DNA from: Ignavibacteria bacterium
GTDB taxonomy: Bacteria; Bacteroidota; Ignavibacteria; Tepidaquicellales; Tepidaquicellaceae
Assembly (NCBI GenBank): GCA_016719565.1
Contig: JADJYU010000003.1
Location: 620,001 to 684,000 of the forward strand
Reading direction: 5' to 3'
Length of the DNA: 64,000 bases
Made by a program: the position numbers and the translations under genes. Positions 27,118 to 35,185 of the stretch are shown one piece after another. Numbering within the stretch: position 1 is the stretch's first letter; every line of letters starts with the position of its first letter. A model generated the notes under the pieces. It ran no database searches and was not told the origin of the DNA. It saw only the letters and a list, made by a program, of their open reading frames with translations.

Positions 27118-30100
27118 TTACTCTTCAAGATTTATATCAAGACACAATCCCTGAAGCTCTTTAAGCAATACATTGAATGATTCAGGAATTCCGGGTTCCG
27201 GTAAATTTTCGCCTTTAATAATAGCTTCATATACTTTGCTTCTGCCGGTTACGTCGTCACTTTTGTAAGTGAGCATCTCCTGTAATATATTAGCAGCTCC
27301 GTATCCCTGCAATGCCCAGCATTCCATCTCTCCGAATCTCTGTCCGCCGAATTGCGCTTTTCCGCCGAGCGGTTGCTGTGTAATCAGCGAGTATGGCCCG
27401 ATTGACCTTGCGTGTATCTTGTCATCCACAAGGTGGGAAAGTTTTAACATATAAATATATCCGCATGTGACTCTCTGATCGAATTTCTCTCCCGTCATAC
27501 CGTCATAAAGATGTGTCCTCGAGTTTTCATCCAAACCAGCTTTCTTTAGCATTTCCACTATCTCAGCAACTGTCGCTCCGTCAAAGATCGGAGTCGCGAA
27601 TTTCACACCCATTGCCTTTGCAGCCCAGCCGAGCGCTGTTTCATAAAGCTGTCCAAGGTTCATTCTCGAAGGAACTCCTAACGGATTCAATACTATATCT
27701 ACAGGCGTTCCGTCCGGTAAGAACGGCATGTCTTCCTGAGGCACAAGCTTGGCAACGACACCTTTGTTACCGTGTCTTCCCGCCATCTTATCGCCTACTG
27801 ATAATTTTCTTTTCTTCGCGACATAAACCTTCGCAAGCTTTACAACGCCTGTCGGAAGTTCATCTCCTAATTTCACCTTGTCTTTTAATCTCTTGTATCT
27901 CTCTTCTATTTCGTTCTGCTTGAATGTATAATTCCTGTAAATGTCCGGAATCAGAGAATTTGCTCTGTTACTGTCCGACCAGTCTGCATCATAATCAAAG
28001 TCAGCGAGTACATATCCGTCGTTTTCGATCAGATTCATTAAAGCGCTTTTCTTGAATGCTGATCCGCTCTTGACTAAGATATTTCCTTTCCTGTCTTTCA
28101 TACCTTTTGAGGTTTTTCCCTCTAGGAGTATGTCAAACTTTTCAGCTATCTTGTGATTAAGATCTTTGATCTCTTTCTTTCTCTCAGCTTCAAATTTATC
28201 TATCTTTCTTTTCTCATCTCTCTTGCTTTCAGTGTCTCTTGTTTTTCTTGAGAAAAGTTTGTTGTTGATAATAATACCTTTCAGTCCCGGAGTCGCTTTC
28301 AGCGAAGCATCCTTAACATCTCCCGCTTTATCACCGAAGATCGCTCTTAAAAGCTTTTCTTCAGGTGTCGGTTCTGTCTCTCCTTTTGGAGTTACCTTTC
28401 CGATTAATATATCATTTTCTTTTACTTCCGCGCCGACTCTTACAATTCCGTTTTCATCCAGATCTTTTGTAGCTTCTTCGCTGACATTGGGAATTTCTTT
28501 TGTAAGTTCCTCTTCGCCTCTCTTTGTATCTCTTACTTCAAGACTGAATTCTTCAATGTGAATCGATGTATAAACGTCATCTGCTACTAATTTTTCACTG
28601 ATGACAATCGCATCTTCATAGTTATAACCTCTCCATGGCATAAATGCAACAAGCACATTTCTTCCAAGCGCGAGTTCGCCTTTCTCAGTCGATGAACCAT
28701 CTGCAAGTATATCGCCTTTCTTTATCTTCTGACCTTCTTTTACAATCGGTCTCTGATTTATAGATGTGTCCTGATTGGTTCTCAGGAATTTTATTAAATT
28801 ATATACAACTAGTTTTCTGTCATCAAAGCTGAGTAAACTCTCATCTGAATCTTCTTTGATATTGTATTTTACAATGATCCTGTCTCCGCTTACATATTCA
28901 ACTGTTCCGTCTGCTTCTGCAGTCAGTAATGTTCTCGAATCTCTCGCAATGATTTCTTCGAACCCTGTTCCGACAACCGGCGACTCCGGTCTGAGAAGCG
29001 GTACTGCCTGTCTCTGCATATTACTGCCCATCAGCGCTCTGTTAGCGTCATCATGTTCGAGGAACGGTATCAGTGCTGCGGCGGCGCTAACGATCTGATT
29101 TGTAGCCACATCCATATAATCAATTTCATTCGGATGCAGTAACGGGAAATCACCTTTGAATCTTCCTTTTACTTTATCATTAACGAATTTTCCCTTATCA
29201 TCAATCGGCGCATTTGCCTGAGCTATCTTATAAAAATTCTCAATCTCTGCTGATAAATATTCGATCTTGTCTGTGACTCTTCCGTTCTCCACTTTTCTGT
29301 ATGGCGTCTCAATAAAACCGAGTTCATTGATCCTTGAATGAATGCAAAGCGAAGATATCAAACCAATGTTCGGTCCTTCCGGAGTTTCAATCGGACACAA
29401 CCTGCCGTAATGAGTATAGTGAACGTCCCTTACTTCAAATCCAGCGCGTTCTCTTGAAAGTCCGCCCGGTCCCAGTGCACTGATCCTTCTCTTATGAGTC
29501 ATCTCAGCCAAAGGATTTGTCTGATCCATAAATTGTGAAAGCTGACTCGTTCCAAAAAATGATGCAAGCGCGCTTGTGATAGGTCTTGCGCTGATCAGTT
29601 TCGAAGGTGTTAAATTTTCTTCATCATGAATGCTCATCTTGTCTCTGATGGTTCTCGACATTCTCGAAAGTCCTAATGAGAACTGCGCTGATAACTGCTC
29701 ATTCACTGTCCTGACTCTTCTGTTACCAAGATGGTCAATGTCATCCACATCTTTCCTGCCGTCAACAAGATCCCTGATATAATTAATTATATTCACAAGA
29801 TCTTCCTGAGTAAGTATCGTAATGTGCGGATCAATGTTCGTGCCTAATTTATAATTGATCTTGTATCTTCCGACTTCACCGAGATCATATTTCTTTGTAT
29901 TGAAAAATAATTTTTCAATATAACTTCTTGCGCTTTCAGCTTCAGACTCTAATAATGCAGCTGCTGCTTTTTTGTCCTTCGGTGACGTGTCTGCCGGAAG
30001 CTTTTCCAGTAAAACGTCCGTCTCATCTTCATCATTTATAATTGTTGTATAAATTACCATCTCTCCGTCCGTCGGATCGGATTTCAATAGCTTAAGCTCT

Positions 30101-30963
30101 TTGATCTTTGCATTGGTTATTGAGACCAGCTGCTCGTCCGATAAAATGCTGTTGGCATTAATTCCGATATCATCACCTGTATCCTTGTTGATAACATTTT
30201 CAAGTACTATCCTTCCGGTATAATCAAGATAATTTTTATCATTCACTTTTACAGTTTCCACAAGATCAAAAAGTTCGAGCATATTCACATGTTCCGTAAA
30301 CCCGAGCGCTTTCAGCAGTGTTGAGAAATAAAATTTTTTCTTTCTGTCTACATAAGCGTAAAGCAGGTTATTAATATCTGTGGTAAATTCAACCCATGAA
30401 CCTCTAAAAGGAATAACCCTTGCTGAGTAAAGCTTTGTACCGTTTGCATGAGTTGATTCTCCGAATACTACGCCCGGCGATCTGTGAAGCTGACTTACTA
30501 TTGCTCTCTCAGCGCCGTTAATAATGAAGCTGCCTCTCGGAGTCATGTAAGGAAGATTCCCGAGATACACGTCATTTTCTATTGTATAGTTATACTCTTT
30601 TGCGGCTGCATTCGGTTTTGTTGACAATCTTAATCTCGCCTTTACCTGTACCGCATACGTTAATCCCTGTTCCTGACATTCGATAACGGAGTAATGAGGT
30701 TTCTCCAGATAATAATCGACAAACTCAAGTAACGCTGTCTCTCTTGAATCGCTGATAGGAAAGTTATCTTCAAATACTTTCTGAAGACCCTGTGATTTCC
30801 TTCTGCTTGCGGGTACATCTTCCTGCAGAAAATCTTTATAAGACTGCACCTGTACATTCAAAAGATCCGGCGGATCATGCGTGATGGACGTTTTAGCAAA
30901 CGTCAGTCTGTCATTTTTGCTGTTTAACTTATTCAGTTTCAGATTTAAATCCATAGTTGCCAA
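27118..30963 (-). CDS. rpoB: RNA polymerase subunit beta, TTG start
   Basis: The 1281-residue beta subunit shows the rifampicin-region motifs GTSQLSQFMDQTNPLAEMTHKRR (split here by position, near residue 490) and LGPGGLSRERAGFEVRDVH. It also has RNVLVAFMPWRGYNYEDAI, GRHGNKGVV and the C-terminal GGQRFGEMECWALQ. The start is chosen at TTG 30963 because GGAGG stands seven bases before it; the ATG three codons later would be 16 bases away. A hairpin lies between rplL and this gene. The identification is secure; the TTG start is inferred from the ribosome site. Confidence 0.98.
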   Translation of the reverse strand: MATMDLNLKLNKLNSKNDRLTFAKTSITHDPPDLLNVQVQSYKDFLQEDVPASRRKSQGLQKVFEDNFPISDSRETALLEFVDYYLEKPHYSVIECQEQGLTYAVQVKARLRLSTKPNAAAKEYNYTIENDVYLGNLPYMTPRGSFIINGAERAIVSQLHRSPGVVFGESTHANGTKLYSARVIPFRGSWVEFTTDINNLLYAYVDRKKKFYFSTLLKALGFTEHVNMLELFDLVETVKVNDKNYLDYTGRIVLENVINKDTGDDIGINANSILSDEQLVSITNAKIKELKLLKSDPTDGEMVIYTTIINDEDETDVLLEKLPADTSPKDKKAAAALLESEAESARSYIEKLFFNTKKYDLGEVGRYKINYKLGTNIDPHITILTQEDLVNIINYIRDLVDGRKDVDDIDHLGNRRVRTVNEQLSAQFSLGLSRMSRTIRDKMSIHDEENLTPSKLISARPITSALASFFGTSQLSQFMDQTNPLAEMTHKRRISALGPGGLSRERAGFEVRDVHYTHYGRLCPIETPEGPNIGLISSLCIHSRINELGFIETPYRKVENGRVTDKIEYLSAEIENFYKIAQANAPIDDKGKFVNDKVKGRFKGDFPLLHPNEIDYMDVATNQIVSAAAALIPFLEHDDANRALMGSNMQRQAVPLLRPESPVVGTGFEEIIARDSRTLLTAEADGTVEYVSGDRIIVKYNIKEDSDESLLSFDDRKLVVYNLIKFLRTNQDTSINQRPIVKEGQKIKKGDILADGSSTEKGELALGRNVLVAFMPWRGYNYEDAIVISEKLVADDVYTSIHIEEFSLEVRDTKRGEEELTKEIPNVSEEATKDLDENGIVRVGAEVKENDILIGKVTPKGETEPTPEEKLLRAIFGDKAGDVKDASLKATPGLKGIIINNKLFSRKTRDTESKRDEKRKIDKFEAERKKEIKDLNHKIAEKFDILLEGKTSKGMKDRKGNILVKSGSAFKKSALMNLIENDGYVLADFDYDADWSDSNRANSLIPDIYRNYTFKQNEIEERYKRLKDKVKLGDELPTGVVKLAKVYVAKKRKLSVGDKMAGRHGNKGVVAKLVPQEDMPFLPDGTPVDIVLNPLGVPSRMNLGQLYETALGWAAKAMGVKFATPIFDGATVAEIVEMLKKAGLDENSRTHLYDGMTGEKFDQRVTCGYIYMLKLSHLVDDKIHARSIGPYSLITQQPLGGKAQFGGQRFGEMECWALQGYGAANILQEMLTYKSDDVTGRSKVYEAIIKGENLPEPGIPESFNVLLKELQGLCLDINLEE

Positions 30964-30970
30964 GTTTTTA

Positions 30971-30975
30971 CCTCC
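30971..30975 (-). promoter_or_regulatory. GGAGG ribosome binding site deciding the rpoB start
   Basis: On the minus strand GGAGG is followed by seven bases and the TTG codon at 30963. This spacing is ideal for TTG and too long for the later ATG. Confidence 0.75.
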
Positions 30976-30994
30976 GGAATATTTTAATAAATAA

Positions 30995-31017
30995 TCCCGG
31001 CATGAGTTTTGCCGGGA
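30995..31017 (-). terminator. Hairpin between rplL and rpoB, possible attenuator
   Basis: TCCCGGCA and TGCCGGGA form an 8-bp stem with a 7-base loop. The downstream bases on the minus strand (TTATTTATT) are T-rich but interrupted. In E. coli the rplL-rpoB gap has a partial terminator that lowers rpoBC expression; the same role is inferred here. Confidence 0.65.
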
Positions 31018-31068
31018 CTATTATGGTTTTTTTAATATATTTTTTTATAAAACAGAACAGTCAAAGAA

Positions 31069-31437
31069 TTATTTTACTTCGACTTTTGCGCCTACTGCTT
31101 CAAGGTCTGCTTTCAGCTTATCTGCATCTGCTTTCGAAATGTTTTCTTTAACAGGTTTCGGTGCGCTTTCTACTAGGGATTTAGCTTCCGTAAGTCCGAG
31201 TCCTGTTGCATTCTTTACAGCTTTGATCACGTTGATCTTCTGTGAACCTGCTTCAGCAAGTATAACTGTGAATTCAGTCTGCTCTTCTACCGGCGCTGCT
31301 GCTGCTGTCGGCGCTCCTGCCATCATTACCGGCGCTGCTGCCGTAACTCCGAATCTGTCTTCAAGAATTTTCTTTAATTCTGAAGCCTGAGTTAATGTTA
31401 ACTCACCGATTTTATCTGCAATTTCTTCTACTGTCAT
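31069..31437 (-). CDS. rplL: 50S ribosomal protein L7/L12
   Basis: L7/L12 is the multicopy stalk protein of the large subunit that recruits translation GTPases. The 122-residue protein has the N-terminal dimerisation domain (ELTLTQASELKKILEDRFGV), an alanine/proline-rich hinge, and the C-terminal factor-binding domain (KINVIKAVKNATGLGLTEAK). AGAGGT lies before the ATG. It follows rplJ, with which it forms the stalk, by 44 bases. Confidence 0.98.
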   Translation of the reverse strand: MTVEEIADKIGELTLTQASELKKILEDRFGVTAAAPVMMAGAPTAAAAPVEEQTEFTVILAEAGSQKINVIKAVKNATGLGLTEAKSLVESAPKPVKENISKADADKLKADLEAVGAKVEVK

Positions 31438-31481
31438 TTTGATTTTACCTCTTTTTAATTTTTTAGTTTATAATAATTATT

Positions 31482-32015
31482 TTAGGCTGCGCGTTTCTTT
31501 GCAGCTTCCTCTATTACACTGGAAAGATCTCTCATCACCGCATTGATCGAACCAACTATACCGCTTATTGGTGAATCAAGTGAACCGAGGATAGATGCTA
31601 TCACTTATTCTTTTGTCGGAAGCGAAGCCAGTGTATTGAGTTGTTTCGAGTCATAAGCTTCATTCTCTACTATTGCAATCTTGAGCTTAGGTCTCTCAAT
31701 TTTGTCAAAAAATTTCTTCAGGATCTTTGCCGGCGCTACGGGATTATCTTTCGCAAATACAATTCCCGTCGGTCCGTTAAGCATTTCATCGAGCTTTTCG
31801 AAATGAGTTGAATATTTGTCTGTCTCTTTTAAAGCCCTGACTGTTAAAGTATTTTTCAATACCTTATACTTTAGTCCGGATTTAAAAAATTCACTTCTTA
31901 ATTCATTCACTTCCTCGACAGTCAATCCGGTGAAATCAGTAAAGTATATAGCCTCAGAGGAATCAAGCATTTCCTTAATATCTCTGATTGACTCTACTTT
32001 CTGTTCTTTTTTCAT
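31482..32015 (-). CDS. rplJ: 50S ribosomal protein L10 with in-frame TAA
   Basis: L10 anchors the L7/L12 stalk to the 50S subunit. The frame from ATG 32015 encodes 136 residues up to LASLPTKE and then meets TAA at 31605-31607. The same frame continues without another stop through IASILGSLDSPISGIVGSIN to KKRAA and a TAA at 31482-31484. The full 177-codon length is normal for L10, whose C-terminal helix binds L7/L12. In family members the stop position is usually E or Q, each one base from TAA. This is therefore a nonsense substitution or a base-call error, not a short L10. The rest is unambiguous L10. Confidence 0.9.
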
Positions 32016-32107
32016 AATTTAGCTTTTTAAAGTAATTGTTTAGATCTGTTTTGTCTATCCGAAGCTGATAAACAAATTATATGTTTGTTGAGTGCGTAAA
32101 TTCTTTT

Positions 32108-32812
32108 TTATGCAGCTTTCTTTACCATACCCTGGTTCTTATCAATCTTTATTCCGGGTCCCATGGTAGTCGACAATGTTATGCTTTTTACATATGTACC
32201 TTTTGCCGCAGCAGGTTTTAGTTTTATAATTGTATCAATAAATGCCGTAATATTTTCCGTAAGTTTGCTTTCATCAAATGAAACTTTTCCAACTATTGAA
32301 TGAACAATACCTGTCTTGTCAACTCTGAAATCAATCTTTCCCGCTTTGACATCTTTAACCGCCTGACCAATGTTCGGAGTTACTGTTCCGCTTTTTGGAT
32401 TTGGCATAAGTCCTCTCGGTCCGAGTATCTTTCCGATTTTTCCCAGCTCAGCCATAGTATCCGGCGCAGCAATAATAACATCTATGTCAGTCCAGCCGTC
32501 CTGAATTTTTTTCACATAATCCTCATATCCGACGTGATCAGCTCCCGCTTCTCTTGCCTCATCATGCTTTTCCGGCTTTGCTATCACAAGCACCCTTACG
32601 GTCTTTCCTGTTCCGTGCGGCAAAGAGACAGTTCCTCTTACAACCTGATCCGCATGTTTGAGATCTACACCTAATCTTACCGCTACATCAACTGATTCAT
32701 CAAATTTCGCAGAAGCTGTTTTCTTAAGTTCCGTAACTCCGGTCTTAAGATCATATTCCTTTTCTATGTCAACTTTCTTCAGAATGTCTTTTTGCTTTTT
32801 TGTTAATTTCAT
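32108..32812 (-). CDS. rplA: 50S ribosomal protein L1
   Basis: L1 binds 23S rRNA at the E-site stalk and in many bacteria represses its own operon. The 234-residue protein shows DESVDVAVRLGVDLKHADQ, GTVSLPHGTGK, the LGPRGLMPNPKSGTVT family motif and FDESKLTENITAFI. It lies between rplK and rplJ in the usual order. No clear Shine-Dalgarno sequence precedes the ATG. The identification is secure. Confidence 0.98.
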   Translation of the reverse strand: MKLTKKQKDILKKVDIEKEYDLKTGVTELKKTASAKFDESVDVAVRLGVDLKHADQVVRGTVSLPHGTGKTVRVLVIAKPEKHDEAREAGADHVGYEDYVKKIQDGWTDIDVIIAAPDTMAELGKIGKILGPRGLMPNPKSGTVTPNIGQAVKDVKAGKIDFRVDKTGIVHSIVGKVSFDESKLTENITAFIDTIIKLKPAAAKGTYVKSITLSTTMGPGIKIDKNQGMVKKAA

Positions 32813-32885
32813 TTTTAAAAATTAAAAAATTTAAATTTAATATTTTACTTGTATTTGTTTATTGAAGTTCAAAAATTAACCGGTA

Positions 32886-33311
32886 TTATTTCTCTACCGA
32901 TAACCCCATACTTCTGGCAGTACCTGCAATCATTCTCATTGCCGCTTCAACGTCATGAACATTTAGATCGGGCATTTTTGTCTCAGCGATTTCTCTCAGT
33001 TGCTGTTGAGTAACTTTACCGACTTTGTTTTTATTCGGAATACCGGATCCCTTTTCAATTCCGAGAGCTTTAAGCAGCAGCACAGCAGCAGGTGGTGTCT
33101 TAGTGATAAATGTAAATGATTTATCTGAAAATACCGTTATCACTACAGGAATAAGATATCCCTTTTTATCCTGTGTCCTTGCATTGAATTGTTTACAGAA
33201 CTCCATGCCGTTTACGCCTCTCTGTCCGAGGGCAGGTCCGACCGGAGGCGCCATCGTTGCAGCTCCCGCCGGTATCTGTAATTTTATAAAACCTGTTATC
33301 TTTTTTGCCAT
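32886..33311 (-). CDS. rplK: 50S ribosomal protein L11
   Basis: L11 forms the GTPase-associated centre base with 23S rRNA. The 141-residue protein has the N-terminal PAGAATMAPPVGPALGQRGV motif and the C-terminal rRNA-binding domain (QLREIAETKMPDLN, EAAMRMIAGTARSMG). It lies 19 bases after nusG and before rplA, the standard order. The identification is secure. Confidence 0.98.
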   Translation of the reverse strand: MAKKITGFIKLQIPAGAATMAPPVGPALGQRGVNGMEFCKQFNARTQDKKGYLIPVVITVFSDKSFTFITKTPPAAVLLLKALGIEKGSGIPNKNKVGKVTQQQLREIAETKMPDLNVHDVEAAMRMIAGTARSMGLSVEK

Positions 33312-33330
33312 TATATATAATTATTAATAT

Positions 33331-33981
33331 TTATTTTTCTTTTTCTACCTGTGTTAATTCAAGCTCAATCGGAGTCTTTCTTCCGAATATGCTTACCATA
33401 ACTTTCACTTTAAACTTTTCCAGATTTACTTCCAGTATATTTCCGCTGAAATTATTAAAAGGTCCGCTGGTTACTTTTACAGGATCACCTACATTCAGCT
33501 GAATGTCAAGTTTTTCTTTTTCACCTTCCTCATTCAGGATCGACTTGATTCTCTTTACCTCATCATACTTCAATGGGATCGGCTCAAGCTTCGTTCCCTT
33601 CACGCTTTTGGATCCAACCATGTTTATTATTGACGGAGTTTTGGAAATGAAATCCCGGATCTTGTCATCAAGATCAGCTTCAATAAGAATGTAACCTGGT
33701 AAAAAATTTTTGAATTTTACTTTTTTCTTTCCGCCTTTGACTTCAAATACTTTTTCGAGAGGAATTAAAACATTATTTATCCTGTCATGCAATTTCTCAT
33801 TTCTGATTTCATTATCAAGATATGCTTTTACTTTATTTTCATGTCCTGATATGATCCTTACCGCATACCATTTAAAGATATCCGATTCCACTTCGGCCTG
33901 CTCTTCAAGCTTGACTTCTGCATCTTGTCCTTCTTCAGATATTAATTCTTCAGATTCGTTTAACTTTTTTTCCTCTGCCAT
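33331..33981 (-). CDS. nusG: Transcription elongation factor NusG
   Basis: NusG binds RNA polymerase and couples it to ribosomes or Rho. The 216-residue protein has an extra acidic N-terminal tail of about 35 residues (EEGQDAEVKLEEQAE). This is followed by the NGN domain (KWYAVRIISGHENKVKAYL, FLPGYILIEADL) and a C-terminal KOW domain (VGDPVKVTSGPFNNFSGNI). The core is normal; the acidic leader is longer than in E. coli. It lies 14 bases after secE. Confidence 0.97.
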   Translation of the reverse strand: MAEEKKLNESEELISEEGQDAEVKLEEQAEVESDIFKWYAVRIISGHENKVKAYLDNEIRNEKLHDRINNVLIPLEKVFEVKGGKKKVKFKNFLPGYILIEADLDDKIRDFISKTPSIINMVGSKSVKGTKLEPIPLKYDEVKRIKSILNEEGEKEKLDIQLNVGDPVKVTSGPFNNFSGNILEVNLEKFKVKVMVSIFGRKTPIELELTQVEKEK

Positions 33982-33995
33982 TTATATAAGTATTA

Positions 33996-34178
33996 TTAAA
34001 ATATCGCATTCAACAGTTCACTGATGCCCTTATCTATCAGATACACTAGTGTTGCAGATAGAAGCATAGTAACCACCACCACTTTAGTAGAATCTATAAG
34101 CTCTTCTTTCTTAGGCCAGGAAACTTTCTTCATCTCCTTATATATATCCTCGAAAAAATTTATTATCTTATCTTTCAT
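33996..34178 (-). CDS. secE: Preprotein translocase subunit SecE
   Basis: SecE is the small membrane subunit that clamps SecY. The 60-residue protein has the cytoplasmic amphipathic helix (FFEDIYKEMKKVSWPKKEEL) with the family KVSWP motif and one membrane helix (TKVVVVTMLLSATLVYLID). An in-frame upstream extension exists but would be encoded by the 3' half of tRNA-Trp, so the start is set at ATG 34178. It is followed by nusG as in most bacteria. Confidence 0.96.
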   Translation of the reverse strand: MKDKIINFFEDIYKEMKKVSWPKKEELIDSTKVVVVTMLLSATLVYLIDKGISELLNAIF

Positions 34179-34229
34179 ATAGTTTGCATTTTTTTTGCAT
34201 TTTTGAATAAAATTATAAACTGCAATTTG

Positions 34230-34302
34230 CACGGGAGGAGGGACTCGAACCCCCAACCAACGGTTTTGGAGACCGCTACTCTACCAATTGAGCTACACCC
34301 GC
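34230..34302 (-). tRNA. tRNA-Trp (CCA)
   Basis: The 73-base cloverleaf has anticodon CCA in the loop CTCCAAA, T arm GGGGG TTCGAGT CCCTC and D arm GCTC...GAGT. The acceptor stem GCGGGTG/CTCCCGT has a G-U first pair and one U-U mismatch at position 6-67. No CCA tail is encoded. It lies between rpmG and secE, a common place for tRNA-Trp. Confidence 0.93.
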
Positions 34303-34319
34303 AGTTAGACTGACAGAGA

Positions 34320-34493
34320 TCATTTAGATTCCCTGTGAAGTATATGCTGCCTGGTCCACTTACAATATTTTTTTAACTCAATTCTCTCCTTGGTATTCAC
34401 TCTGTTCTTGAATGATACATATACAGATTTTCCCTTATGAGGTCCCTCTATACTTACGAGTTTTATCTTTACTCTTGATCCTTCTTTTGCCAT
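34320..34493 (-). CDS. rpmG: 50S ribosomal protein L33, cysteine-poor form
   Basis: This 57-residue gene reads MAKEGSRVKIKLVSIEG, then SVYVSFKNRVNTKERIELKKY and ends RQHILHRESK. That is the pattern of L33, a small 50S protein near the E site. The zinc-binding cysteine pairs of the C+ form are absent (only one Cys remains), so it is the zinc-independent C- type, as in E. coli. It lies between tRNA-Thr and tRNA-Trp; in many genomes tuf occupies this place. Confidence 0.95.
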   Translation of the reverse strand: MAKEGSRVKIKLVSIEGPHKGKSVYVSFKNRVNTKERIELKKYCKWTRQHILHRESK

Positions 34494-34671
34494 TTTATTT
34501 TTTTACTAAAATTATTGATAATCTAATTTAATGACCCTGTTTGCTGATCTGATTTATAATTAAATTTCTCAGCTGAAATGTTTTCGATTCTCTCTACTGG
34601 TATTAATTGGTATTATACAGAAATTATTTTTCGGGAATGATAATTAACTTTTTTCTTAAAAATAGATTCAG

Positions 34672-34744
34672 AGCTGATGACCGGGATTGAACCGGTGACC
34701 TCATCCTTACCAAGGATGTGCTCTACCAACTGAGCTACATCAGC
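34672..34744 (-). tRNA. tRNA-Thr (GGT)
   Basis: The 73-base cloverleaf has a perfect acceptor stem GCTGATG/CATCAGC, anticodon GGT in the loop TTGGTAA and T arm CCGG-TTCAATC-CCGG. No CCA tail is encoded. It is third in the tRNA-Tyr, tRNA-Gly, tRNA-Thr run. Confidence 0.97.
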
Positions 34745-34758
34745 GTTTCAGTTTGTTG

Positions 34759-34831
34759 AGCGGGAGACGAGACTCGAACTCGCGACCAACAGCTTGGAAG
34801 GCTGTGACTCTACCAACTGAGTTACTCCCGC
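34759..34831 (-). tRNA. tRNA-Gly (TCC)
   Basis: The 73-base cloverleaf has acceptor GCGGGAG/CTCCCGC, anticodon TCC in the loop CTTCCAA and T loop TTCGAGT. It lies 14 bases before tRNA-Thr in the same transcript. Confidence 0.97.
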
Positions 34832-34949
34832 TTAAATTTTTTCCTTTTTACTTTTATACAACTGTCTCTTTAATTTTTTTTCTCTCCTGAATCTGTAAAA
34901 TGCAAACGGGAAAATCTTGCCAGATGATTATCCCCGGTATTTATCTCTG

Positions 34950-35032
34950 TGGGTAGGGAAGGATTCGAACCTCCGAAGACCTGAGTCGACAGATTTACAG
35001 TCTGTTGCGTTTAACCACTTCGCTACCTACCC
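34950..35032 (-). tRNA. tRNA-Tyr (GTA)
   Basis: The 83-base class II tRNA has acceptor GGGTAGG/CCTACCC, anticodon GTA in the loop CTGTAAA and a long variable arm. It is the first gene after the promoter at 35059-35087. Confidence 0.97.
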
Positions 35033-35058
35033 GTTTTAAACCCATTAAATTTCTTATC

Positions 35059-35087
35059 TATATAGCAAAGGACGTTAAAAATATCAA
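35059..35087 (-). promoter_or_regulatory. Strong sigma-70-like promoter of the tRNA/ribosomal operon
   Basis: On the minus strand TTGATA (35087-35082) is followed by 17 bases and TATATA (35064-35059), close to the consensus with ideal spacing. The -10 ends 26 bases before tRNA-Tyr. It can drive tRNA-Tyr, -Gly, -Thr, rpmG, tRNA-Trp, secE and nusG onward. Confidence 0.75.
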
Positions 35088-35185
35088 AATTAACATTTTA
35101 AATCAACTCATATTTTGATATTGACCAAGCTTTTTTTCTTGTGTGTGAATTGGTTATCCGAAAGTGTTAAAATTAAATTCTATAG

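Noticed and set aside
22766..30963. Long open frames opposite rpoB and rpoC
   Set aside because: They are antisense shadows of conserved coding sequence with no family matches.
31482..32015. Reassignment of TAA as a sense codon
   Set aside because: TAA is used as a normal stop in many intact genes of the window, including mraY, rplA and uricase neighbours, so a single TAA in rplJ is not recoding evidence.
34179..34256. Longer SecE starting within tRNA-Trp
   Set aside because: The extra 26 codons are a read-through of the tRNA gene and do not match SecE.
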